A stretch of 64,000 nucleotides of DNA from an uncultured Clostridia bacterium. GTDB taxonomy: Bacteria > Bacillota > Clostridia > Christensenellales > UBA1242. The stretch covers positions 1-64,000 of the forward strand of contig CAKVNK010000001.1 in the NCBI GenBank assembly GCA_934777435.1, in the 5' to 3' direction. How positions within the stretch are numbered: position 1 is the first letter of the stretch; each line of letters opens with the position of its first letter. The notes beneath the pieces are model-generated. The model saw only the letters and a program-made list of their open reading frames with translations, did not search any database and had not been told where the DNA came from. The position numbers were made by a program, and so were the translations under genes. Below, in pieces: positions 43,756-51,783 of the stretch.

Positions 43756-43764
43756 AAAATTAAT

Positions 43765-44352
43765 ATGGAAAATGTTAGATTTATCAATGTTAAATTTATA
43801 AAAAGTGCAAGCAAAAAAGCCGAATTTGTGGCAGATGAATTACCACAAATTGCCATTGTTGGTCGCAGTAATGTGGGTAAGAGTAGCCTTATAAATATGC
43901 TTACAGACAACAGCAAAATGGCAAAAACCAGTTCAACACCTGGACGCACTAGGCTTGTGAATTATTTTAATGTAAACAATCAATTTTATTTGGTTGATTT
44001 ACCAGGATACGGCTTCCACAAGGCAAGTAAAAATTTGGCGTCTGCTTGGGATAGTGTTATGAATGACTATTTTATAGACAATCAAAACCTTAAATTGGTG
44101 CTTGTTTTGCTTGATTGCCGTCATGCACCAACCGATTTAGATAAACAAATGTTAGACTATCTTGCAACAAATGAATTACCAGCAGTTTTGATTTTAACAA
44201 AAACTGATAAAATTTCACGCAGTGAACTTAACAATCAAATTGCATTAATCGCAAAAGAATTGCGTTTTAATAAAGCAGTTATTGTTCCAACAAGTGCTGA
44301 AAAAAAGCAAGGTAAAGAACGTGTTGCTGAAATTTTAAAAGATTATGTTTAA
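43765..44352 (+). CDS. engB: Ribosome biogenesis GTP-binding protein EngB (YsxC/YihA)
   Basis: EngB is an essential small GTPase in 50S subunit assembly. The 195-residue length is normal. G1 GRSNVGKSSLINML is near residues 33-46, G2/switch I SSTPGRTRLVNYF near 56-68, G3 DLPGYGFHKAS near 78-88, G4 TKTDKIS near 147-153 and G5 TSAEKKQG near 180-187. In many bacteria it follows lon or clpX; here it is alone. The start codon lies close behind the -10 box, so translation is probably leaderless. Confidence 0.95.
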   Translation: MENVRFINVKFIKSASKKAEFVADELPQIAIVGRSNVGKSSLINMLTDNSKMAKTSSTPGRTRLVNYFNVNNQFYLVDLPGYGFHKASKNLASAWDSVMNDYFIDNQNLKLVLVLLDCRHAPTDLDKQMLDYLATNELPAVLILTKTDKISRSELNNQIALIAKELRFNKAVIVPTSAEKKQGKERVAEILKDYV

Positions 44353-44466
44353 ATTTAACTGATACTTACACTTTAACCTTGATTTCTTATTAAAAGACAA
44401 TGTGGTGTGGATACTTAAAGAACAATTATAGTAAGTGAGGAATTGAATATAAGAATAGATATATAA

Positions 44467-44494
44467 AAAAAAACCCCAGTTGAGGGGCTTTTTT
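44467..44494. terminator. Bidirectional terminator
   Basis: CCCC and GGGG with flanking A- and T-runs around an AGTTGA loop; it can end engB on one strand and the CPIPPC gene region on the other. Confidence 0.75.
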
Positions 44495-44508
44495 GTTTTG
44501 TTATTTCG

Positions 44509-44545
44509 CTTTCTGCGATTGCGGACTAACCGCTGTTGGGTACGT
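44509..44545 (-). pseudogene. Remnant 3' end of a second copy of the CPIPPC protein gene
   Basis: On the minus strand these bases read Tyr-Pro-Thr-Ala-Val-Ser-Pro-Gln-Ser-Gln-Lys-Ala-Lys-stop, nearly the same as the last 12 residues of the complete gene beside it (Asn in place of the first Lys). Upstream the similarity fades within a few codons. This is what remains of a tandem copy after deletion. Confidence 0.75.
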
Positions 44546-44601
44546 ACGCAAAGTATGTTTCGTTAAAACTCAACATATTTGGCTGACTTTATCTCCGTCA
44601 G

Positions 44602-45270
44602 TTACTTCGCATTTTGTGACTGCGGACTAACTGCCGTAGGATAAAGTGGCAAATCGAACACTCCTGGGCAGACATCGCCACCAGTGTATGGTGTGCATGG
44701 TGGGATAGGGCAATAGCCGTAACTTGGCACAAGAACATCAACATCTGCAACGATTTTTAAAATTGTTGTTACGCATGCGTTGATTGTGAATCCGCCAGTT
44801 GTGGCATTGTAAGTGCCGGCTGAAATAACTGTTGTGCCAAATGCAACAACGTCAATAGGTGTGAGAGATGGTTGTGGCACATACAAAACAACATCTTGTG
44901 GCAAACTGATAGTGCCAGTTGCCGTGCCTGGAACATTATTTGCATCTGTGTATGTAACTGTTACTGGGATATTGATTGTTGCTTGCACACGGGCAAAGTT
45001 TGGTCTGTCGTCAAAACGTGTGATGTTTACGCCTGATACAGTTGCTTTTGAACCAACAACCGAATTGCCACTAACAAAAGTTAATGGAGTGGTTGGATTT
45101 GCTGGGTTGAAGCCAGTGAGTGTTAAAGCATAATCTTCAAGTTGGCTTTGGTTCATACATGCATCGAAAACTTTGGTTGCTTGTATGCAAATTCTTTCGC
45201 ACAGCCCATTTGTAACATTATTCGTTTGCCCTGGGAAAATGCCAGGACGCGAATCAGTATAAAATGACAT
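44602..45270 (-). CDS. Clostridial protein of unknown function with CPIPPC motif
   Basis: A 222-residue protein with a beta-rich, Thr/Val/Pro-rich sequence. It has an N-terminal region with paired cysteines (LCERICIQATKVFDACMNQ near 24-42), repeated strands (FARVQATINIPVTVTYTD near 92-109), a conserved VVLYVPQPSLTPIDVVA near 127-143, a second cysteine in NACVTTILKIVADVDVLVP near 163-181 and SYGYCPIPPCTPY near 182-194. I have the impression this pattern occurs in other clostridial unknown proteins, sometimes thought to be spore- or surface-associated, but no function is established. There is no signal peptide. GGAGGTTAAA precedes the ATG. Its GC content is higher than that of its neighbours, and a truncated tandem copy lies just downstream, suggesting duplication or transfer. 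Confidence 0.75.
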   Translation of the reverse strand: MSFYTDSRPGIFPGQTNNVTNGLCERICIQATKVFDACMNQSQLEDYALTLTGFNPANPTTPLTFVSGNSVVGSKATVSGVNITRFDDRPNFARVQATINIPVTVTYTDANNVPGTATGTISLPQDVVLYVPQPSLTPIDVVAFGTTVISAGTYNATTGGFTINACVTTILKIVADVDVLVPSYGYCPIPPCTPYTGGDVCPGVFDLPLYPTAVSPQSQNAK

Positions 45271-45487
45271 TTTAACCTCCTAAAATACTATTATATTTTA
45301 TTCATCAAACGCAAATTATGTTAAAATTTGACCAAATTTAACTGCCAGCCAACTTTTGTTTGACAAGATTTGCTTAAATTTGCTAATCTGTTAATACAGA
45401 GTATTAAACTTTGTCATTTTTTGCCTTAATTTATGAACTTGTATCGGCAAAAGGTGGCTTTATATAAATTTGTTTAAAAGGATTGGT

Positions 45488-46123
45488 ATGATTTTTGCTA
45501 TTGTTGCCCTTATTGGCACAATAATCTCAATAATTTTGGGTATGTCAGTTGGCGTTAATGTTTTGGGCTTCACTGACGGTTATATCATAAGGTCAGTTGC
45601 CAACACTTTGCTTATTTTGCTTGGCATAAACGTTGTTTGTGCTATTGTTTGTCAATTTTTTGAAAAGAAAATTAACCCTTTTAGCAAATTGCATCAAGTT
45701 GGCAAATGGGAAGAAAAGGTGCTTAAAGCCTTTAATGTGCGTGCATGGAAGGATAAAATACCAGAACTTGGCAAAACATTTAATGGGTTTGATAAATCAC
45801 AAGTTGGGGATATGAAAGATAATCAACACGTAAGGCGTTTTATCACTCAAACCATTGTGGCAGAGTATGTGCATATTTCCAGTACAATTTTGGGTTGCTT
45901 TGCTATTTTTGCTTGTTTACCAACTTGGCATATTGTTGGTTTGCCTTTGCTTTTGGCAAATATAATAATCAATATTATGCCTGTTATGGTGCAAAGATAC
46001 AACCGTCCAAAACTTATGGCTTTGTATAAAAGAAATGAACGTAGAGAGCAACTTGCAAAAACAACAGAGAGCAATGAAACTACAAGCATGGGAATAAGCA
46101 ACACAACAGAAGGGGTGGAATAA
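45488..46123 (+). CDS. CrtO-like membrane acyltransferase family protein
   Basis: A protein of 211 residues with four predicted membrane segments. The conserved middle part (NVRAWKDKIPELG near 84-96, then DNQHVRRFITQTIVAEYVH near 113-131) and the late NIMPVMVQRYNRPKL near 161-175 resemble the glycosyl-4,4'-diaponeurosporenoate acyltransferase (CrtO) family. No other carotenoid genes are here, so the substrate is unknown. The start is ATG 45488, six bases behind AAAAGG; a TTG at 45470 would add six residues but lies inside a likely promoter (TATAAA near 45463). The stop overlaps the next ATG by one base, so it is translated with the phosphoesterase. Confidence 0.7.
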   Translation: MIFAIVALIGTIISIILGMSVGVNVLGFTDGYIIRSVANTLLILLGINVVCAIVCQFFEKKINPFSKLHQVGKWEEKVLKAFNVRAWKDKIPELGKTFNGFDKSQVGDMKDNQHVRRFITQTIVAEYVHISSTILGCFAIFACLPTWHIVGLPLLLANIIINIMPVMVQRYNRPKLMALYKRNERREQLAKTTESNETTSMGISNTTEGVE

Positions 46124-46818
46124 TGAAAGTATTTTCAATAAGCGACCTTCATCTAGACATTAACAACACAAAGCCTATGAACGTGTTTGGACATGTTTGG
46201 GACAATTATATTGAAAAAATTGTGGCAGATTGGAACGAAAAAGTTGCCGATGATGATATTGTTATTTTGGCGGGGGACTTTTCTTGGGCAATGAAACTTG
46301 AAGATGTTGTGCCAGATTTTAAATGGTTAAGCACGCTTAAAGGCACAAAAATAATCATTCGTGGTAATCATGATTATTGGTGGCATAGTGTAAGCAAAGT
46401 GCGTTCAGTGTTGCCTGAAAATTGCTATGCACTGCAAAATGACGCTATCAAAATTGGTGATTATATCTTTTGTGGCAATCGTGGTTGGTTGATACCAGAA
46501 GGCAAAAATTACACAGTCGAAAACAATAAAATTTATGCACGTGAATTAATCCGCTTGGACTTATCTTTAAAGAGTGCACAAGCAATCAAAACTGGGGACG
46601 AAAAGATAGTATATATCACACATTATCCACCTTTTAATAACAAGGTTGATCCAAATGAGTTTACGAGAATGATTGAAGATGCTGGGGCAGATTGTTGTAT
46701 ATTTGCACACTTGCATGGTTATATCAATCCAAAGATGATGTATAACGAAATCAATGGTGTTAAATACTACCTTACCAGTTGCGATGCACTTAACAATAAA
46801 CTTATTCAGATATATTAA
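46123..46818 (+). CDS. Calcineurin-like metallophosphoesterase
   Basis: A 231-residue cytoplasmic phosphoesterase with all metal-binding motifs: DLHLD (SDLHLD near residues 7-12), GDFSWA near 50-55, GNHDYWW near 80-86, THYPPF near 161-166 and HLHGY near 191-195. Family members cut phosphodiesters of nucleotides, nucleic acids or proteins; the substrate is not evident. The ATG overlaps the stop of the CrtO-like gene (TAATGA-type junction), and rsmH begins 72 bases on, placing it just before the dcw cluster where mraZ usually stands. Confidence 0.88.
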   Translation: MKVFSISDLHLDINNTKPMNVFGHVWDNYIEKIVADWNEKVADDDIVILAGDFSWAMKLEDVVPDFKWLSTLKGTKIIIRGNHDYWWHSVSKVRSVLPENCYALQNDAIKIGDYIFCGNRGWLIPEGKNYTVENNKIYARELIRLDLSLKSAQAIKTGDEKIVYITHYPPFNNKVDPNEFTRMIEDAGADCCIFAHLHGYINPKMMYNEINGVKYYLTSCDALNNKLIQIY

Positions 46819-46890
46819 AAACTGGCATATTAAAGGCAAACTTAAAAGCAAACCTTTTAGTAGCCATTAGAGAAAAATAAAAAGGAAATT

Positions 46891-47820
46891 ATGGAATTTA
46901 AACACATATCAGTTTTAAAGCAAGAGAGTATAGATGGGCTTAATATTAAACCTGATGGTATTTATGTGGACTGCACAACTGGTGGTGGCGGTCACTCTTT
47001 AGAGATTGCAAAAAAACTTACCACTGGCAGATTGATTTGCATTGATAAAGATACTGACGCATTATCAGCCGCACATGAACGCTTGGCAAAATATTTAGGT
47101 AAAATCACTTTTGTTAATGATAATTTTGCCAATATTGACCAAATTTTGGCTGATTTAAACATTTCAGGTGTGGACGGTATTTTGGCTGACCTTGGCGTTA
47201 GCAGTTATCAAATTGACACAGCCACGCGTGGGTTCAGTTTTATGAAAGATGGACGCCTTGATATGCGTATGAATAAAAGCCAAACGCTTGACGCTGAATA
47301 TGTTGTAAATCATTATAGCGAAGCAGAGTTGGCACGTATTATGTTTGACTATGGTGAAGAACGCAACGCAAGGCAAATTGCACGCAAAATTGTTAAACAA
47401 CGTGAAACAAAGCCAATCACCACAACTTTTGAGTTGCGTGATATTGTTGTTTCAAGTTATCCACCAAAGTTTCAAGGTAAACCAAGTTTGCCAAACAAGG
47501 TGTTTCAAGCAATCCGTATAGAAGTTAACAATGAATTAAACGATTTGCCAACAGCAGTTGAAAAAATGTTGCAAGTTTTAAACAATAATGGTAGACTTTG
47601 CATAATAACTTTTCACCCATTGGAAGATAGAATAATAAAAAACACTTTTAAACTGCATGCAACTGATTGTATATGTCCACCAAGGTTGCCAAAATGTGTG
47701 TGCGGGCATAAAGCAGATATAAACCTTATCACCAAACACCCAATAGTGCCAACTGATAATGAATTGCTTGCAAACACTCGTTCAGGCAGTGGTAAATTGC
47801 GTATTGCAGAAAAGAAATAG
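46891..47820 (+). CDS. rsmH: 16S rRNA m4C1402 methyltransferase RsmH (MraW)
   Basis: RsmH methylates N4 of C1402 in 16S rRNA at the ribosomal P site. The 309 residues include the SAM motif VDCTTGGGGHSLEIA near 27-41, the segment GILADLGVSSYQID near 94-107 with the family FMKDGRLDMRM near 116-126, and the C-terminal IRIEVNNEL near 209-217 with THFPLEDR-like TFHPLEDRIIKN near 238-249. It opens the division and cell-wall cluster, as in most bacteria. AAAAGGAAATT precedes the ATG. MraZ is missing upstream. Confidence 0.96.
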   Translation: MEFKHISVLKQESIDGLNIKPDGIYVDCTTGGGGHSLEIAKKLTTGRLICIDKDTDALSAAHERLAKYLGKITFVNDNFANIDQILADLNISGVDGILADLGVSSYQIDTATRGFSFMKDGRLDMRMNKSQTLDAEYVVNHYSEAELARIMFDYGEERNARQIARKIVKQRETKPITTTFELRDIVVSSYPPKFQGKPSLPNKVFQAIRIEVNNELNDLPTAVEKMLQVLNNNGRLCIITFHPLEDRIIKNTFKLHATDCICPPRLPKCVCGHKADINLITKHPIVPTDNELLANTRSGSGKLRIAEKK

Positions 47821-47949
47821 AAAAAGTATTTAAGGCAACTAAAACACTTTTAAAATAAACAAAAACAGCCTTAAAACAAATTAAAAATAAACTAAAAAAA
47901 GCAAAAATAACTCACACTAATACAAAAGAAACACAAAAGGAGGTATGCA

Positions 47950-48480
47950 ATGGAAGAATTGGAAAAACAGACCCAAACTGAAACCACCACAGCAGTGGAG
48001 CAGAAAACAGACACAAAAATCAATTTGGACGATTTAACTAATTTTCAAGACTTTGTTAAAAGCGAACAAGAGATAAAAAGCGAACGTAAATTGCAGGGTT
48101 TAACCACCGCAGAGCCAGCACAAGCCGTTGAAGATAGACCATTTGCACGCAAAGAAGACGAGCATAAAAAGTTTGTTAAAAAACGTGTTAAGTTGGTTAC
48201 AGGCGTTTATATTGCCATTGCAACCCTGTTGTTATCTTTTGTTGGTGTTAACATTGGCACACTTATTGCTTTAAATAAAAAGATTGATAACAATGTTAAA
48301 ACAATACAAAGTGAGCAAGAAAAAATTGAACTTGTAAAACGCAGTGATGTGCCAGACTCTGAGATAACAGGTGAGGGTATATCTATAATCCTTAACCAAC
48401 CACGTGATTATAATGACGATAATCACTCACTTAACTTGCTTGATAAACTTACAATTTTATTTAGAAGTTTGTTTAGTTAA
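47950..48480 (+). CDS. Single-pass membrane protein in the FtsL position
   Basis: A 176-residue protein with a charged N-terminal part (1-80), one membrane segment (VTGVYIAIATLLLSFVGVNIGTL, here VYIAIATLLLSFVGVNIG near 87-104) and a short helix after it (KKIDNNVKTIQSEQEKIELV near 111-130). This is the layout of FtsL, the septal protein that with DivIB and DivIC activates the septal synthase, and it sits between rsmH and the PBP gene, where ftsL is expected. FtsL sequences are poorly conserved, so the call rests on layout and position. The N-terminal region is longer than usual. AAGGAGGTATGCA precedes the ATG. Confidence 0.65.
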   Translation: MEELEKQTQTETTTAVEQKTDTKINLDDLTNFQDFVKSEQEIKSERKLQGLTTAEPAQAVEDRPFARKEDEHKKFVKKRVKLVTGVYIAIATLLLSFVGVNIGTLIALNKKIDNNVKTIQSEQEKIELVKRSDVPDSEITGEGISIILNQPRDYNDDNHSLNLLDKLTILFRSLFS

Positions 48481-48631
48481 ATCTAACAAAATAACACATC
48501 AGATAAAAACCGAAGATTAAAATAAAACCTTAAACTTTTTAGCAAGCATAAACAATCATAGAGCAAACAAAAGCACGCAACAAATAAACAAAAATAATCA
48601 GTAACCACTGAAAAACAAAAGGAAAAATGAA

Positions 48632-49528
48632 ATGGAAAAATTTGCAATCTCAACCGATAGTAACTCAGATTTTTATAAGGACGAAGTTGAAAAATACGGT
48701 TTGTATATTGGTAGGTTAAAATACACAATCACTGATAAATCGGGCAACATTAATGAATATGTTGACGATTTTCAAACATATCAAGATTATGTTGATTTTT
48801 ACAACACATTGCGTGCTGGTGCTTTGGCAAAAACAAGCATATTAAACTTGCAAGCACACATTGATTTATTCACAAAAATGGCAGAAGACGGCGTCGTTAA
48901 TGCTTTACATATTGCACAATCGGCAGGTTTAAGCCCAACTATTGACAATGCAAACAAAGCCATTGAAAGTGTTAAAGAAAAATACCCAAATATCAACTAT
49001 ATTGCTATTGAATCAAGCACCACCACAGTTGGTGAACAAATGTTGGTTGAAATAGCAATGAAATTGCGTGACCAAGGCAAAACAAACAAAGAAACCGCAG
49101 ACTACTTAAATTCAATCAAAAACAATATTCAGCATTTCATTATCGCTGACGATTTAAAATATCTTTGCCGTGGAGGTAGAGTTAGTGCGGCAAGTGCTAT
49201 GTTTGGCAGTTTGTTGCAAATCAAACCTATTATTGAATTCACACGTTCAGGCAAACTTGAAGTAACACGCAAAATAAGTGGTTCAAACAAGGCGATTAGA
49301 AGCGTTGTTGACGGCTTTGCAAATTTCACTTTGAATAAAGAATTTCCACTTGCTAAAATTGTGCACACCGATAATTTGCCAGCGGCAGAAAAAATCCAAC
49401 AAATGGTGTTTGAAAAATATGGTTTTAAGCCAGAAATTCGCATAATGGGTCCTGTTATTGGGGCTCATGTGGGGCCAAATTCAGTGGCTTTTGCTTTTGT
49501 TAGTGAACAACCACGCAGTGCTGAATAG
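48632..49528 (+). CDS. DegV family fatty-acid-binding protein (FakB-like)
   Basis: A 298-residue DegV protein. The N-terminal domain begins FAISTDSNSDFYKD near 3-16 and has the lipid-gating AKTSILN segment near 67-73; the second domain carries DLKYLCRGGRVSAASAMFGSLLQIKPII near 172-199 and ends in GPVIGAHVGPNSVAFAF near 275-291, which are family hallmarks. FakB proteins hold a fatty acid while FakA (28.6 kb here) phosphorylates it. It interrupts the dcw cluster between the FtsL-like protein and the PBP, which is unusual. AAAGGAAAAATGAA precedes the ATG, and a terminator follows. Confidence 0.92.
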   Translation: MEKFAISTDSNSDFYKDEVEKYGLYIGRLKYTITDKSGNINEYVDDFQTYQDYVDFYNTLRAGALAKTSILNLQAHIDLFTKMAEDGVVNALHIAQSAGLSPTIDNANKAIESVKEKYPNINYIAIESSTTTVGEQMLVEIAMKLRDQGKTNKETADYLNSIKNNIQHFIIADDLKYLCRGGRVSAASAMFGSLLQIKPIIEFTRSGKLEVTRKISGSNKAIRSVVDGFANFTLNKEFPLAKIVHTDNLPAAEKIQQMVFEKYGFKPEIRIMGPVIGAHVGPNSVAFAFVSEQPRSAE

Positions 49529-49636
49529 ACTTATATTTATAGGCCTAATTTAGATTGTAAATAATTACCTTAAAATATCAAATAATAAAAAATAAAAGAT
49601 ATATTATAATATGTTAATGTTAGGTTTAAACACTTA

Positions 49637-49664
49637 AATCACCACATCTGTGGTGGTTTTTTTG
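49637..49664 (+). terminator. Terminator after the degV gene
   Basis: ATCACCACA and TGTGGTGGT pair around a short loop, followed by a run of seven T; it separates rsmH-degV from the following wall genes. Confidence 0.85.
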
Positions 49665-49770
49665 TATTTTGTTGTTTTAAAGTTAGCAAAACAAATTGAT
49701 TTATTATACTGCTTGTGCGTTTGTGCCGATAATAAATTCTAAAACAAATACTAAATAAATATATTTTAAT

Positions 49771-51678
49771 ATGAAAAAGTTTAAAACCTTTTATAACTTG
49801 TCCAACCTTCAAAAACGGTTTGTTGCCATTGTGTTGATTGTAAACACATTGTTTGTGGCGTTGTTGGGGCGGTTGTTTTATTTACAAGTTATCAACAATA
49901 AACATCTTCAACTTTTGGCTGCTGAACAATGGCTTAGAGATTTGCCTTTAAGCAGTAAGCGTGGTGAAATTTATGACGCAAACGGTGTAAGTTTAGCAAC
50001 CACTATTACAACCTATGATATATACGTGCGTGCGCGTAATGTAAAACAGCCTGATTTATTGGCAAGAGAATTAAGCATGTATTTAGGCACAGATTATGAA
50101 GCAATGCACAAAAAAGTTACAAACACAAAGCAAAGTGAAGTGCTGATAAAAATGCAAGTGGAAGAAAGTGTGGCCTTAAAACTGGCTGAAATTGATGGTG
50201 TATATTTGGCACAAAATGTGGCACGAATGTATCCATACAATAGCCTTGGCACACAGATTTTGGGCTATTGTACAATAGATAATATGGGGCAAGCAGGGCT
50301 TGAAAGTTATTATGATAAATATATGCGTGGCGTTCCAGGTAAGGCTTTAACACAAACCAATGCTCAGGGCAAAGAAATTCATAATTCTTTAACCTATTAT
50401 ATACCAAGCGTGCCAGGGGCAAACTTGCATACCACAGTTGATGTGCAAATGCAATCAATTTTAGAACAAGAAATGCAATCGGCATTGACAAATCATAACG
50501 CAAAAGGTGTTTCAGGTATAATTTTAGACGCACAAACTGGTGGCATTAAAGCAATGAGTTGCTTGCCAAGTTTTGATTTAAATTCTCCACCAAGAAATGA
50601 TTTAAGCACACTTCAAGCCTTAACCAAAAACAGCACAGTTGTTGATGTGTATGAACCAGGCAGCACGTTTAAACTTATCACTTTGGCGGCAGCGTTAAAT
50701 GAGGGGCTGACAAACATAAACGAACGCTTTTATTGTGGTGGTAGGTGTAGTGTAGACGGCGAAATAATCAAATGTTGGCGAAGCATAGGTCACGGCAGTT
50801 TAACCTTGCTTGAAGGCTTTAAAAACAGTTGTAACTGTGTGTTTGTAAATTTGGCTTTACGTGTTGGGCTTGAAAAGTATTATCAATATTTGAATTATTT
50901 TGGCATAGGCACAAAAACTGGCGTTGATATTGCCAGTGAATCAAGTGGCATTGTTATGGCAAAAGAAACTGTACGCACTGTTGATTTAGCACGTATAGGC
51001 TTTGGACATGCGGTGGCGGTAACCCAACTTCAAATGGCAAATGTGTATGCAAAAATAACCACTGGCAATGATGTAACACCACATTTTTTAACCAGCATTT
51101 CAACCGAAGACGGCAAAACATTGTATAAGCATAATATAAGTAAGTCTAAAATCAAATTGAAAGATGACACAATAAAAACAATCAATATGATGCTTTCAAA
51201 CAATATCAACACAGAAGGGCAGTTAACTTTTGTGCCAGGCTATAATGTTGGTGGCAAAACAGGAACAGCACAAAAATATGACGAAAACGGCAAAATAGCA
51301 TCCGGCAAATATATTTCAAGTTTTATTGGCACATATCCAGCAGATAACCCAGAATATGTGTTTATTGTCTGCGTAAACGAGCCAAGTGCAGGGGCATATT
51401 ATGGTGGCGTTGTTGCTAAACCTATAGGTGAAAAGGTTTTTAAACGCATTTTTGAAACAAAAGCGATTCAACCAACAGATAAATCACAACTGGAAAATCA
51501 ACCAACCATAGCAATGCCAGATGTTACAGGGCTTACGGTGGCGGACGCTTGTGCAAAACTTAAACAAATTGGTCTTAACAGTTTTGTTGAAGGTGAAGGT
51601 CAAATTATCATAACTCAACTGCCAAAGCCAAACACAATGCTTTACTTAGGCGAGATTGTATATCTCATTTCTGGCTAG
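49771..51678 (+). CDS. Penicillin-binding protein 2 (FtsI/SpoVD type) with PASTA domain
   Basis: The septal transpeptidase that cross-links peptidoglycan. The 635 residues comprise an N-terminal membrane anchor (FVAIVLIVNTLFVALLGRLF near 17-36), a dimerisation domain (RGEIYDANG near 64-72), and the transpeptidase domain with catalytic Ser298 in EPGSTFKL, SCN at 353-355 and KTGT at 496-499. One PASTA domain (residues about 577-635, MPDVTGLTVADACAKLKQIG) ends the chain, as in SpoVD or pneumococcal PBP2x. Since the cluster has a single such gene and SigK is present, it may serve vegetative division, sporulation or both. No SD precedes the ATG; TATATT ends five bases before it. Confidence 0.93.
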   Translation: MKKFKTFYNLSNLQKRFVAIVLIVNTLFVALLGRLFYLQVINNKHLQLLAAEQWLRDLPLSSKRGEIYDANGVSLATTITTYDIYVRARNVKQPDLLARELSMYLGTDYEAMHKKVTNTKQSEVLIKMQVEESVALKLAEIDGVYLAQNVARMYPYNSLGTQILGYCTIDNMGQAGLESYYDKYMRGVPGKALTQTNAQGKEIHNSLTYYIPSVPGANLHTTVDVQMQSILEQEMQSALTNHNAKGVSGIILDAQTGGIKAMSCLPSFDLNSPPRNDLSTLQALTKNSTVVDVYEPGSTFKLITLAAALNEGLTNINERFYCGGRCSVDGEIIKCWRSIGHGSLTLLEGFKNSCNCVFVNLALRVGLEKYYQYLNYFGIGTKTGVDIASESSGIVMAKETVRTVDLARIGFGHAVAVTQLQMANVYAKITTGNDVTPHFLTSISTEDGKTLYKHNISKSKIKLKDDTIKTINMMLSNNINTEGQLTFVPGYNVGGKTGTAQKYDENGKIASGKYISSFIGTYPADNPEYVFIVCVNEPSAGAYYGGVVAKPIGEKVFKRIFETKAIQPTDKSQLENQPTIAMPDVTGLTVADACAKLKQIGLNSFVEGEGQIIITQLPKPNTMLYLGEIVYLISG

Positions 51679-51783
51679 GCAAAACTTGTCAAAAAACAGA
51701 GCAAAAAATGTTATTTTGCCTTATTTTGCAAGTTGAGTTAAAACCAAAATTTGTTGTGATAAATTTAAAACAAGGGGGAAGAT

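Noticed and set aside
50117..50533. 138-residue open frame antisense to the PBP gene
   Set aside because: No ribosome-binding site and wholly opposite a conserved coding sequence.
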